DNA of 64,000 nt from DASUBV01 sp963822485 (GTDB lineage: Bacteria > Actinomycetota > Actinomycetes > Streptosporangiales > Streptosporangiaceae), in assembly GCA_963822485.1 (NCBI GenBank), contig CAWGHW010000037.1, forward strand, positions 1,178,001 to 1,242,000, in the 5' to 3' direction. The notes under the pieces were generated by a model that was not told the origin of the DNA, ran no database searches, and worked only from the letters and a program-made list of their open reading frames with translations. Position numbers and translations under genes: made by a program. This document shows, piece after piece, positions 52,736 to 61,737 of the stretch; positions within the stretch are counted from its first letter, which is position 1; every line of letters begins with the position of its first letter.

Positions 52736-53251
52736 GTGACAGATACCCCGCCCCCGGCAGATGAAGAAGACCTTGTCGCCGTCGCCGCAGAACGGGAGAC
52801 CCTGGAGGGGTTCCTCGAGTACCACCGCAGGGTGCTCAGCGGAAAGCTTCGCGGCCTGTCCGAGGAGGACGCCCGGCGGCGCCTGGTGCCCTCGCTGACT
52901 ACCCTGCTCGGCCTGGTCAGCCACGCCGCGGGCGTGGAGCGCAACTGGTTCCAGCACTACCTGGGCGGCAAGCCGCGCGAGGAGATCACCGGGAACGCCC
53001 GCGGCGACGCCCCGAGCTGGGACGTGGGCCCTGACAAGACCATCGCCGGCGTCATCGCCGAGTTCGAGAGCGCCTGCGCGGTATCCCGGCAGATCGCGGC
53101 GGGCTTCGCGCTGGACCAGACGGTGCCGCACGACCAGCTGGGCCAGGTGTCACTGCGCTGGATCTACGTGCACATCATCAGGGAGCACGCCCGGCACGTG
53201 GGGCACGCCGACATCATCCGGGAGCAGATCGACGGCGCGACCGGCGACTAA
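52736..53251 (+). CDS. DinB-family (DUF664) putative metal-dependent enzyme
   Basis: The 171-residue four-helix bundle has ETLEGFLEYHRRVLSGKLRGLSEEDARRR, LLGLVSHAAGVERNWFQHYLGG and WIYVHIIREHARHVGHADIIREQ. The His in SHAAG and the two in EHARHVGH are the expected divalent-metal ligands. In actinobacteria, DinB proteins include mycothiol-dependent S-transferases; that role is possible but not shown. The start is GTG. Confidence 0.88.
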   Translation: MTDTPPPADEEDLVAVAAERETLEGFLEYHRRVLSGKLRGLSEEDARRRLVPSLTTLLGLVSHAAGVERNWFQHYLGGKPREEITGNARGDAPSWDVGPDKTIAGVIAEFESACAVSRQIAAGFALDQTVPHDQLGQVSLRWIYVHIIREHARHVGHADIIREQIDGATGD

Positions 53252-54008
53252 CCTCGGGCTTTCGTCTGGAATTACCCGGAGTCGCTGGCTCGCATGAGGC
53301 GAGCGTCTTTGCCCTGGGACGATGGGGCTTGCCGCACGTCCTGCCGAGAAGTCGGCCTGGCAGGGAATCTGGCCGGCCTCACGGCCCGGTGGCACGCCGA
53401 TGTCACCCGGCCTGGCCTGCGGCACCGGAACGGCCGGAGCGTGAGTGACCGCTTGGCTCCTGGCCGAGATCGTACGAGCCCGCCCCAGCGCCGCCCGGCC
53501 CCGGCCAGCCGCGCCGGCGCCCGCGACGGCTAGCCCGGTTCGGCGGCCGCCCTGGTGCCACCGCCAGCGACGGCACAGCCCGGCCCCAGACTCTCGCAAC
53601 GTCTCACCCCTCTCGCACCCCCGGCCAGGCCATCCGCCTCCCTGGCGGCGACCCGAAACCGGCCATACAGCCCCGCCGTAATCGGCCTCGGTCCGGCGAA
53701 CGACGTGGTTGTTGCGCTCACGTCGCCAGAGCGACGTGAGCGCAACAACCACGTCGCTGGTGGCTGGCGCCGGGAAATCGCGCGTCGGCGTCCGTGCTCA
53801 TGACCTTCAGCCTGAGCATGCCCGCTCTGCAGCGGCGCCCTGATCGCATGGAACCTGACGGGTGGACTGATGTCTCTACTTGTCGTGCGAGTGACGAAAC
53901 GGCATGGCAATGCCAGCGGCAAGGACTCGGCGGACACGCAGCCGGCCCCGGCCGCGCCGGCTCGCAGATTCACGTCCCGAATAACAGGCGTTCCGCAATG
54001 GAGGAAGC
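53252..54008. other. Gene-free interval with an IS1380-like end relic and a palindrome
   Basis: No real gene is seen. 53266-53340 (starting CTGGAATTACCCGGAGTCG) is clearly similar to 54593-54667 at the left end of the IS1380-type remnant, so an element end is present twice. The long palindrome lies at 53701-53756. An upstream ribosome site (GGAGG near 54000) belongs to the next gene. Confidence 0.55.
53701..53756. repeat. Perfect 26-bp inverted repeat with 4-nt loop
   Basis: The arms 53701-53726 and 53731-53756 are exact complements with loop CAGA. The sequence begins CGACGTGGTTGTTGCGC. A diverged copy is at 19823-19878. It behaves like a REP or small non-autonomous palindromic element rather than a terminator, because no gene ends nearby. 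Confidence 0.85.
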
Positions 54009-54488
54009 ATGCTTACGAAGCGAGCAGTGGCTGTCCTGGCCGTCTCGGCAGCCGCGATCGCAGGCGGCGCTGGTGCGGCGTCCGCCGCTGCCAGCCCAGT
54101 TCACAGCAGCGGCGAGCATCTGAGGATCGTCAGCACCCAGTCCGCATCGCACCGGCTGAGCGTGATCGCCACCGGAGCTTTCACCGCGGGCGGGTACGAA
54201 ATCCCCCGCCACGGCGGGGACGTGATCGTGTTTCCCGGCGGCACGCTCACGCTCAGGCTGTCTGAGAACCACGGCACCGGCTCGGTATCCAGCACCTGCC
54301 TGTTCACCCAGACCGCGCGAGGCACCTTCACCATCGGCCACGGCACGGGCCAGTACGCCGGAATCACCGGCTCCGGGAAGGCCCGCACCGCCAGCATCCT
54401 CATCACGGCGAAGAAGGGCGGGAGGTGCCTGCGCACCGACGACGCCTACCAGGCCATCACCACCGCGAACGGCACGATAACCAGGTAA
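54009..54488 (+). CDS. Secreted beta-barrel-type protein (allene-oxide-cyclase-like pattern), unknown function
   Basis: The product has 159 residues with a signal peptide (LTKRAVAVLAVSAAAIAGGAGAASA). The mature part has SVIATGAFTAGGYE and ARGTFTIGHGTGQYAGITGSG, the kind of motif seen in actinobacterial AOC-barrel-like exported proteins. Two cysteines (STCLF and GRCLR) could pair. It stands alone. Confidence 0.75.
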   Translation: MLTKRAVAVLAVSAAAIAGGAGAASAAASPVHSSGEHLRIVSTQSASHRLSVIATGAFTAGGYEIPRHGGDVIVFPGGTLTLRLSENHGTGSVSSTCLFTQTARGTFTIGHGTGQYAGITGSGKARTASILITAKKGGRCLRTDDAYQAITTANGTITR

Positions 54489-54592
54489 AAGCCGACCGAC
54501 GTCCGCGTGCGGATGCCGGGGCCGAACCTTGTCCGGCTCAGGCCGATGATCCGATTGGGCGATTGGCACACGAGCCCGATCCATTGAAGGGC

Positions 54593-55387
54593 CTGGAATT
54601 ACCCGGACTCGTTGTCTCTGCTGAAGAAGGTGCCTTTGGTCCGGGAGGATAGGGCTTGTCGAAGGTCATATCCGTACCCGCGCCGAAGACACTTTCAGGT
54701 GAAGAATAACGCACGCAATGCCAGAACGGCCGTGTCCGCTGACGGCCGGGGCCTGGTGCCCCAGGCCGGTGCTGTCTTGCGGTGGGAGACGATCCGCGCG
54801 ACAGGCCTGGCCTGGGGCCTTTGCGAGGAGCTCGCCCGGTGGCGGGCAGTGCATAACCCGGGCCAGGTCGTCGCGGACTTGGCCGCGTCGGTGGCGCCGG
54901 GCGGGGACTGCCGGGCCGATATCTCACTGCTGCGAGAGGAGCCGGACCTGGCAGGACCGGTCGCCTCAGATCCGGTGGTGTCCCGACTAGTCACTACGCT
55001 GGCCAGGGATCTGCCGCGCAGCCTGCCGCTCAGCGGCTTCGCCCAGAACCAGGTCTGGTGCGAAATCGCCGCCCTGGCCCGCGAGCCGCTGGCCTGGACA
55101 CAAAGGGTCGCCCTCACCGGGGCTGCCCGCCGCTGGGAACCCAAGCGACTACGGCTGCGCCTGCTCTGGTCGCCGGTCGTCTCGCCTGCAGCGGCCGGCG
55201 CATGCGACTCCGGCTCGCCCAGCGCCGGCCCTGGGCCGCCGACATCTCCACCGCAACAGCCCGCATGCAGACCATCCCCGACCAGCTGACCAGCCCGGAC
55301 ATCCCTTCGACACGGAAGGAGAAACCGCCAGAGCCCGTGGAACCCCGCCCACCCGCCGCGGCAGCCGGGCAGCCCGGCACAGCCTGA
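54593..55387 (+). mobile_element. IS1380-family insertion-sequence remnant (internally deleted transposase)
   Basis: A frame from about GTG 54699 gives AVSADGRGLVPQAGAVLRWETIRATGLAWGL, ALARW-type RWRAVHNPGQVVADLAASVAPGGDCRADISLLREEPDLAGPVASDPVVSRLV, which is the IS1380 transposase N-terminus. It jumps to LSGFAQNQVWCEIAALAREPLAWTQRVALTGAARRWEPKRLRLRL, the C-terminus. The catalytic core between them is missing. A frameshift near 55157 separates the last part (RMRLRLAQRRPWAADISTATARMQ). It is immobile. Confidence 0.82.
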
Positions 55388-56032
55388 ACGTGAAACCTGA
55401 ACGTGAAATCAGCCCGAGACCAGTGCCTCAGGCCACCACATCACGGCCGCGAAAGATCGAGGCTAACGCGATCGGCGGGCGGCAGCCCCGGCCACCTGAG
55501 GTCCCTTTATCAGCAGGCTCGAAGTGCCGTAACGGGCGGAGTGGATCAGATCGATGCTATTGTAAATATTATTACATTTTCTACAGGTAAACGGGCTGAG
55601 GCGATCCTCCCTGGGGATCTAATTGATCATCGTGCCGATGCCGGGTTTCGGCATCTACGCATTCCTTTCGGTCACGGATTCCAGACACGGCGGCTGAGCC
55701 ACAGAAGCAATAACACCGCTGAAAGCGTGTATCTCCGAGCCTCGCTGCCCCCAACACGTCGAGCCATAGACAGCCCCCCGACATAACCCCTGATACGGGG
55801 GCGTAGCGGCAAGTTCCCGGGCCGGGCGGGCGACCGCCTTGCCGCCCACCCCGCGTGCTGATGCGCGCCGCTAGCCTGCCGCCAGAAGACGCGGCCGCTG
55901 GGCCAGCGCTCGGTCTTTCCCGGCGGGAGGGGCATGTCCCGCGCTGTGCGTTACGCCCGGCCTGCAAGAGGGGCGGCCTCGGCAGGCTTACGCCTTTTTT
56001 ACGCGAACGAATTCCCCGTAGGGAGACACTAG
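55388..56032. other. Gene-free interval with an AT-rich island
   Basis: No coding frame convinces. At 55554-55590 there is a very AT-rich patch with TGTAA/TTACA arms (55561-55565 and 55572-55576), foreign-looking in this GC-rich DNA. The end of the interval holds a hairpin with a T run and a GGGAGA ribosome site for the next gene. Confidence 0.45.
55960..55999 (+). terminator. Hairpin plus T6 tract upstream of the small-protein gene (possible attenuator)
   Basis: GCCTGC (55960-55965) and GCAGGC (55982-55987) pair and are followed by TTACGCC and TTTTTT (55994-55999). It lies 33 bases before the next start codon, so it could end an upstream transcript or attenuate this gene. Confidence 0.4.
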
Positions 56033-56389
56033 ATGACCGATCATGACAGACACCATTACGTCGAGGCGCATAACAGTGGCCGCACAGTTGCCGCCGCAGA
56101 AGTGACCATCTCCGAAGGACCTGAGGCCACCGTCCGGGCATCCTTTCACGCGGAGTCCGGGCACATGACGCCGGGCAGCCGGGCCACCCTGGTCGACGCT
56201 GTACTGGATCTTCCCGAGGTCCAGCGGAGCGTGCGTCTTGAGGCGACTGTTCCTCTCGGCGATGGCGAGTCGCTCGACCGGCTTAGGGAACGATGCGAGG
56301 ACGTGAGCATCCATCCAGCCGGGTCAAGCGCGATCCTGGACGCCACTCTTCCTTCCGGTGGCAGCCCGGCCACGTCGGGCGGGTCGTAA
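56033..56389 (+). CDS. Small conserved-type hypothetical protein
   Basis: The product has 118 residues, acidic, without signal peptide. The core (ATVRASFHAESGHMTPGSRATLVDAVLDLPEVQRSVRLEATVPLGDGESLDRLRERCEDV) reads as a compact alpha/beta domain, and similar small proteins are, as far as I recall, widespread in streptomycete-like actinobacteria. No function is known. GTAGGGAGA precedes the ATG. Confidence 0.65.
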   Translation: MTDHDRHHYVEAHNSGRTVAAAEVTISEGPEATVRASFHAESGHMTPGSRATLVDAVLDLPEVQRSVRLEATVPLGDGESLDRLRERCEDVSIHPAGSSAILDATLPSGGSPATSGGS

Positions 56390-56396
56390 AGATGCA

Positions 56397-57296
56397 CTAA
56401 TTCGGGGCGTTCTTCTTTCCTGCCAGCGCGATGGAGGCCACGCGAGTGGCGATGGCCGGGGCCTGGTCCTCTTGCGGAAAATGCTTGCCTGGTATGCGGT
56501 CAATGGCGGCCAGCCCGGCGGCAGCTCGCGCCTTCTCCCCGTAGGTGCCGACCGGCATCGCCGGATCTTGAGCGGCCCAGACGACTTGCACCGGGTAGGA
56601 CCGGATTCCCACGACCCGGCGGTACAGCTCTTGCTTTTCCGCTGTTGTCTGGGCGCTGCGTGAGACCTTCAGGAAGGCGCGGGCCCGGTCGTCTCCCTTC
56701 ATGAGCGTGAGGTAGGTATTGAGCTCGGCCTTGCCGACCTGGCTGAGGTCGCCGATCCCCTGCAGCTTCATGAGGAACCGGAAGGCTGGCGGAGTCATGC
56801 CCGCTGCCCAGAGCTCGCCGATGACGGGCCAGCGGAACGCCCTCATCGTCCAGGGCGGGGTCCACCCGGTGACATCGACTACGGTGTTGAGGATCGTGAG
56901 CGACAGCACTCGTTCGGGGCAGGCAGCTGCGAGCTCGAATCCGACCGGCCCGCCGATGTCATGGACGACGAGGTGGAATCGGTCAATGTTCAGCGAATTG
57001 ACGGCGGCTAGGCAAAACCCCCCGAGACCCGTCCAGCTGTAATCGTATCCTCGGGGGCGTTCCGCCAGCCCGAAGCCCGGGAGATCCCAGGCGATTCCCC
57101 GGAGTCCTCGCCCGGCGAGTTCGCGGAGGAGCTTCCGGTAGCCGAACGACGAGCCAAGCATTCCGTGAATGCACACGACGGGCTCCCCGTCGCCTGCGGC
57201 GCGCAGGAAGCTCTGGATGCCGCCGGCGGTGAAGGTCTCGCCCGCATCGCGGTGGGCGTCAAGGACGCCAGTTGCCGTGCGCGTTGACTTAGTCAT
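56397..57296 (-). CDS. Alpha/beta hydrolase with Asp nucleophile (haloalkane dehalogenase/epoxide hydrolase-like)
   Basis: The protein has 299 residues: oxyanion region CIHGMLGSSFGYRKLL, nucleophile VVHDIGGPVGFELA (Asp instead of Ser), acid in VWAAQDPAMP and base His in IPGKHFPQED. Asp at the elbow is typical of dehalogenases and epoxide hydrolases; which substrate is not evident. It is divergent from the XRE/MmyB-type regulator, its probable controller. Confidence 0.88.
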   Translation of the reverse strand: MTKSTRTATGVLDAHRDAGETFTAGGIQSFLRAAGDGEPVVCIHGMLGSSFGYRKLLRELAGRGLRGIAWDLPGFGLAERPRGYDYSWTGLGGFCLAAVNSLNIDRFHLVVHDIGGPVGFELAAACPERVLSLTILNTVVDVTGWTPPWTMRAFRWPVIGELWAAGMTPPAFRFLMKLQGIGDLSQVGKAELNTYLTLMKGDDRARAFLKVSRSAQTTAEKQELYRRVVGIRSYPVQVVWAAQDPAMPVGTYGEKARAAAGLAAIDRIPGKHFPQEDQAPAIATRVASIALAGKKNAPN

Positions 57297-57329
57297 AGGG
57301 CTGAGCTTGCGTGTCCGCGGGCTGCAGGT

Positions 57330-57350
57330 CCATGACCTGTGACGTCATGG
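57330..57350 (+). promoter_or_regulatory. Palindromic operator candidate between hydrolase and XRE genes
   Basis: CCATGAC (57330-57336) and GTCATGG (57344-57350) are inverted repeats 7 bp apart, and TGACGTCA (57340-57347) is a perfect inner palindrome. The position, in the divergent promoter, suits autoregulation by the MmyB-type protein. Confidence 0.5.
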
Positions 57351-57385
57351 ACTACGGCCCCTGGCCTTGGATAGGCTCGCTGAGC

Positions 57386-58174
57386 ATGCAGCCCGTCGTC
57401 GGGAACATGCTGCGCGAATGGCGCCAGCGGCGGCATCTCTCGCAGCTGGAACTGTCAGCCAGGACAGGCGTCTCCAGCCGGCATCTGAGCTATATGGAGA
57501 CGGGCCGGTCAAGGCCGAGCCGTCAGATGATCCTTTACCTGACGGAATATCTGAGCGTTCCACTTCGCGAGCGCAATGCGCTATTGCTCGCGGCGGAGTA
57601 CGCGCCGGTCTACTCTCACCGGGCGCTCGATGACAACGGCTCGGACATGAGATACGTCCGTGAGGCTATTGAGCGGCTACTCGCCAGCCACGGCCCCTAT
57701 CCCGCCTTTGTCATTGACCGCCAGTGGGATGTTGTCGCGCGCAATGGGAGTACTGCCGTGCTTCTGGAAGATGTCGCCCCGGAGCTACTCATCCCGCCTG
57801 TTAACGCTTTGCGCCTGGCCCTCCACCCATCTGGGCTGGCACCACGGATCGTAAATCTCGCGGAGTGGAGTGCCTACCTTCTACGGCGCCTGGATCATCA
57901 GATCCTGGCCGGCGCAGATGCCGGGCTGGCGAAACTCGCCGATGAAGCACGCAGCTATCCAGGGATAGCCGAGCCCGGCCACGAGACAGCCAGTCCAGTC
58001 GACCGGGTGTTTGTCCCCTTGCGCATTATGAACGGCTGCCGCGAACTGCGGTTCCTGAACATGATTGCCACCTTCGGCACCGCTCTCGACGTCACCGCGG
58101 CGGAGCTCGTGATCGAGGCTTTTTACCCGGCCGACCCGGCTACGTCCCAGGCGCTCGAAGAATCCGCAAACTGA
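57386..58174 (+). CDS. XRE-family regulator with MmyB-like ligand-binding domain
   Basis: The product has 262 residues from ATG 57386. The HTH is LREWRQRRHLSQLELSARTGVSSRHLSYMETGRSRPSRQMIL (about 9-50). The MmyB/MltR-type domain has YPAFVIDRQWDVVARNGSTAVLLED, RLALHPSGLAPRIVNLAEWSAYLLRRL and FVPLRIMNGCRELRFLNMIATFGTALDVTAAELVIEAFYPAD. In this family the domain binds a small hydrophobic ligand and the target is usually the divergent enzyme gene, here the alpha/beta hydrolase. An upstream start at 57311 would cover the operator. Confidence 0.9.
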   Translation: MQPVVGNMLREWRQRRHLSQLELSARTGVSSRHLSYMETGRSRPSRQMILYLTEYLSVPLRERNALLLAAEYAPVYSHRALDDNGSDMRYVREAIERLLASHGPYPAFVIDRQWDVVARNGSTAVLLEDVAPELLIPPVNALRLALHPSGLAPRIVNLAEWSAYLLRRLDHQILAGADAGLAKLADEARSYPGIAEPGHETASPVDRVFVPLRIMNGCRELRFLNMIATFGTALDVTAAELVIEAFYPADPATSQALEESAN

Positions 58175-58277
58175 CATCCAACACCGCGTCAGCTAACGAC
58201 CTCGTTGCGGGCGGCCTAGACCGGCGCCTACCGGATCTGACCACGCCACGACATTCCGGGCATGACTTCACGCGGCC

Positions 58278-58682
58278 TCAGACTGGACGATCATGGTTTT
58301 GGGGGGTAGCGGGGTGGAGATGTCGACTCTGATACCGACCAGTCGGCCGGGTACCGGCGATGGCCGGGTTGCCCGGGCGCAGCGCTGGCAGTTGTTGCTG
58401 CTCGGCAAGGTCCAGAGCGATCAGATCCGGGCGCGGCCCGCCGGGCGCGAGCCGACGTCCCCGGGCCAGGCGTGCACGGTGCGAATACGCGGGCCAGAGG
58501 GCCTGGGCCAAGCGCCACGTCATGCGCCAGCGCCGGAAGCGCGTGCGCAGACCTAGGATGCCACGGTGCCCGGACAGTTCGTAGCTGGCAGCTGTCCGCA
58601 GGTCGAGAATGAGATTATCCCGGATCGACTCCACCTCATGCACGCTGCCGCAGTTGTGGCACAGATAGGCGACGTCGGTCAT
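58278..58682 (-). CDS. Small hypothetical protein with CxxC motif
   Basis: The product has 134 residues from ATG 58682, with GGGAGCCCC upstream. The N-terminus (TDVAYLCHNCGSVHEVES) holds CxxC and His residues that could bind zinc. The middle is very basic and Trp/Arg-rich (TRFRRWRMTWRLAQALWP), and the C-terminal third looks like random GC-rich translation. No family is recognised; the N-terminal part seems real, the tail is doubtful. Confidence 0.45.
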   Translation of the reverse strand: MTDVAYLCHNCGSVHEVESIRDNLILDLRTAASYELSGHRGILGLRTRFRRWRMTWRLAQALWPAYSHRARLARGRRLAPGGPRPDLIALDLAEQQQLPALRPGNPAIAGTRPTGRYQSRHLHPATPQNHDRPV

Positions 58683-58846
58683 TGGGGCTCCCGCCCGAAA
58701 ATAGGGCCTGCGCGGGCAGGCGGTCAGGCAAAGAGAAAACTCCGGCCCTTTCCACAGTCGCAACTTGTCGCTGCTGTGGCTACCAAGGTCCGGAGCAACA
58801 CCTCGACAGTACGCCGCGGCCGCGCCCGAAGATAGAGCAAGCGGCC

Positions 58847-59328
58847 CTACTCCTCGGCCGCCGGTGCCGGAGCGTTTTGCGCCGGTCCGGCAACACCGGC
58901 CGCCGGTGCCGCGCTGGCTGACTCCTGTGGGCCGACGCCGACTTCGGCCTCTGCGGCGGGCTTGAACTCGGGCACGATTCGCCCGGTCAGGAGCAGCACC
59001 GGCACCAGCGGCACCAGGGATATCCAGATCAGCACGCCCAGGACCACCGCTTTGACGTCTGACTGTCATCATCGCCGACCGAATAGACCAGCGAGTAGAA
59101 GATGGCGATCTTGAGCGAGCCGACGAACCTTTCCTCGCCCTCGGCGCGCAGCCACTGCACGAAGCGATTCAGCGGCTGATCGAGCTTGCGGCGCTGGGCG
59201 GCGACAACGGCGACAACAAACGCCGCTACGGTCAGTATCCCGATCGCGAGATATCCGCGTATGAAGATTTTGCCCCATATCGGGATGTTGGTGGTGAATG
59301 TGGCCAGCAGGTAGCTGCGTGATGTCAC
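58847..59328 (-). pseudogene. Small membrane protein gene, frameshifted
   Basis: The first frame (GTG 59328) gives SYLLATFTTNIPIWGKIFIRGYLAIGILTVAAFVVAVVAAQRRKLDQPLNRFV ... LKIAIFYSLVYSVGD and then stops at 59029. The second frame gives DVKAVVLGVLIWISLVPLVPVLLLTGRIVPEFKP and ends with an Ala/Pro-rich tail. Together they form a two-helix membrane protein broken near 59050-59060. An inserted or altered GATGACAGT at the joint explains the shift. The family is not recognised. Confidence 0.6.
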
Positions 59329-59422
59329 GCCCCGTTCAGCGCACGCCATCCGCGGGACGGCGCCCAGCAAGTTCCGCTGATTGCGCTACCCGACCAGTTT
59401 CAGTCCTCTATCGTCTCGGTCG

Positions 59423-60283
59423 ATGGAAGGCGACATTTCGCGCCGCTCGGTGCTCGGAGCTGGTGCTGCTGCCCTGGCGGCCGCGGTACCGCTAACTGCC
59501 GCTGCGCGGCCAGCCGAGGCCGCCGTGCACCGCAAGCTCCTGATCGGGGCAAATGAGGGCTGGTACACCAAGGTGCACGAGGCCGTGCCCGCCGTGTCCT
59601 GCCGTCGTGTGTATTTCTCGGAGCACAACTACGTCCCTGGCGAGTGGCCCTCGACCAAGAACGCGAGCACGACGCTGGTCTCCATCCGGCCGGTTCCCGC
59701 CGACCTGCTCGCGGGCCGGCTCGACACCCGGATCAAGGCATTCCTGCGCACCGCGCCATCAGGCTCTGACCTGACTGCCTGGCATGAGGCCGGCAATCTG
59801 CCCGGATACCCCTCCTACATCACGGCGCCGGCCATGCGCGCGGTGCACGCCCACATGCACCGGCTGTGCCGTCACACGAACGTCCGCTACGGACCCATCT
59901 TGTGCATGCACCCGCTGAGCATGCCGCCCTGGATGGTCCCCGGCCTGGACTGGTACGGCCTGGACATCTACGACTGGCTGGAGTTCCGCAACTCCGACGG
60001 CACGCTGAACATTAACGGGGCGCTGTATCCGCGCCTGGCCCAGTGGCGTGCCCTGATCCAGCAGTTCACCAAAACGCCGTCCCCGGTGCTGAACATCTGC
60101 GAGACCAACTCAAGTCGCGTGGAGTACCGGCCGCAGTGGTTCACCGCCGTGGCCCGCTGGATGAGCCGCAACGGCGGGCAGCGCATGCTGACCTACTGGA
60201 GCAAGGCTCACGGCGATGCCGGCCCCTGGCGTCCCGGCGACACAGCCGTGATCAAGTCCCTGGCGCGCGCAGCAGCCCTCTGA
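59423..60283 (+). CDS. Tat-exported putative glycosidase-like protein
   Basis: The product has 286 residues from ATG 59423. The N-terminus has a twin-arginine signal (SRRSVLGAGAAALAAAVPLTAAARPAEA). The mature region (SDLTAWHEAGNLPGYPSYITAPAMRAVHAHMHRLC, PWMVPGLDWYGLDIYDW, PSPVLNICETNSSRVEYRPQWFTAVARWM, MLTYW) follows a beta/alpha-barrel pattern. Glu in WHEAGN and in ICETN are candidate acid/base and nucleophile of a GH26- or GH39-like enzyme. No family assignment is certain. Confidence 0.7.
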   Translation: MEGDISRRSVLGAGAAALAAAVPLTAAARPAEAAVHRKLLIGANEGWYTKVHEAVPAVSCRRVYFSEHNYVPGEWPSTKNASTTLVSIRPVPADLLAGRLDTRIKAFLRTAPSGSDLTAWHEAGNLPGYPSYITAPAMRAVHAHMHRLCRHTNVRYGPILCMHPLSMPPWMVPGLDWYGLDIYDWLEFRNSDGTLNINGALYPRLAQWRALIQQFTKTPSPVLNICETNSSRVEYRPQWFTAVARWMSRNGGQRMLTYWSKAHGDAGPWRPGDTAVIKSLARAAAL

Positions 60284-60320
60284 CGCTCCTTGCGCGGTGA
60301 GGCCGGGGCGCCGGGCCGGG

Positions 60321-61737
60321 TCAGCCGCGGGAGCTGGTGAACAGGCGGCGGTCCTGCCCGAGGTAGTCGCCGATGGAGCTGCACCCCCGGTGCGGCTGGC
60401 AGGAGACGGCGTGGATCGCGGAGTCCCGGCTGTGCACGGCCGCCAGGCCGGGCACCCGCTGGGCGTTCCAGGTGCCGCGTGTCTCGGTGGCCACGAACGC
60501 GTGGTAGCTGCTGATGGTGTGCTCATCGCCGGTGGGGTTGGTGAGCCAGTACCCGCCCGCGGCGCAGTTCCCGGCGCTGGCACACGACACCGAGGTGGTC
60601 CAGGTGACCGCCCCGGCGGGCAGGCCGCGGACGGCGTGAATGGCGCTCCAGGTGCCGTGCGCCTGAACGGCCTCGAACAGCGGGCCGTCGACCGGGACGC
60701 TGTCCTGGCTGTTCGCGGACGTGGCGTAGGCCCCCAGCGCGGTGCACTGGCCAGGCGCGGTGCAGGTCAGCGCGGTGATGTCCGGCGCATCGGCCGGGTA
60801 CTGCAGCGGGATCGAGCCGCGCAGCGGCGAGGCCCGATGCCAGGTCCCCCCGGTCTGCGTCACCGTGAACATCTGGACCGTGGCCCCCGTGCTGGAGGTA
60901 CCCGCAGCCGAGCAGTCACCCGGCGCAGAGCACGACAGCGCGGTGATGTCGCTGCCCGCGGCCGACGCGGTGCCGGCGATGGGCTGCGCCTGGCCCCACC
61001 GGCCCGCCCGTTCAGTCACGGCGTAGGGCCGGTCTTCGTAACCGCTGTGATCGCCGTAGTACCCCGTCGCGGTGCAGGTGTCCCGGGGGTCGCAGGAGGC
61101 CACTGTGGCGCCTGCGGCCGAGCCCTTGGTCAGTGCCGCCAGGCCGGGCACCGCCTGCGCCTTGCTCCAGGTCCCGTTGTGCTCGCTGGCCACGAACGGC
61201 TGACCGCCGCTGTTCTTCCCTACCGGCTGGGTCTGTCCGGCCAGCGCGCACCAGCCCGTCCGGCCGCAGGCCAGCGAAGAGACCAGGCTCCGCTCGCCCG
61301 GGCGCAGTGCCGCCAGGCCCGGAACCGGTCGCGCCTTACTCCACGCCCCGTGCGCGAGTCTGGCGACCATGACCTGTAGCGCGCCGTGGAACCCCGGCGC
61401 GTCCGCGGCGAGGACGCAGTCGCCGGCCGAGGCGCAGGCCAGCGACAGGTCCAGGCCGGGCACCGCGCGCAGGCCCGGCACCTGACGCGGTGCGCCCCAG
61501 GTGCCGTTGTGCCTGGTCACGCTGAACACCTGCGTGCCCTTGCCGGACGGCTGGTAGGCGACGGCGCAGTCCAGCGGGGACGAGCCAGGAGGCGGCGGCG
61601 TAGCCGGGTGCGGTGTACACCGCCGTCTGCCCCTGGATGCTGACGCCAGGCACCGGCCGGGCGGTGCTCCAGCCGCCGCTGACCAGAGCCGTGGCACACC
61701 CCACGGCCGCGATGCCCGCGCCTGCCAGCCCGCGCAT
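60321..61737 (-). pseudogene. Secreted repeat protein (beta-propeller-like), frameshifted near the N-terminus
   Basis: The start at ATG 61737 gives a signal peptide (RGLAGAGIAAVGCATALVSG) and STARPVPGVSIQGQTAVYTAPGYAAAS. The neighbouring frame then carries SSPLDCAVAYQPSGKGTQVFSVTRHNGTWGAPRQVPGL and about seven further units of ~55-60 residues. Each has GTWSKA-x-VPGL, an S-CxxxGxC pair and A-G-Y (for example SCASAGDCVLAAD and TCTAPGQCTALGAY). Each unit has a probable disulfide. The break is near 61580. Function is unknown; such repeats occur on actinobacterial surface proteins. Confidence 0.75.
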
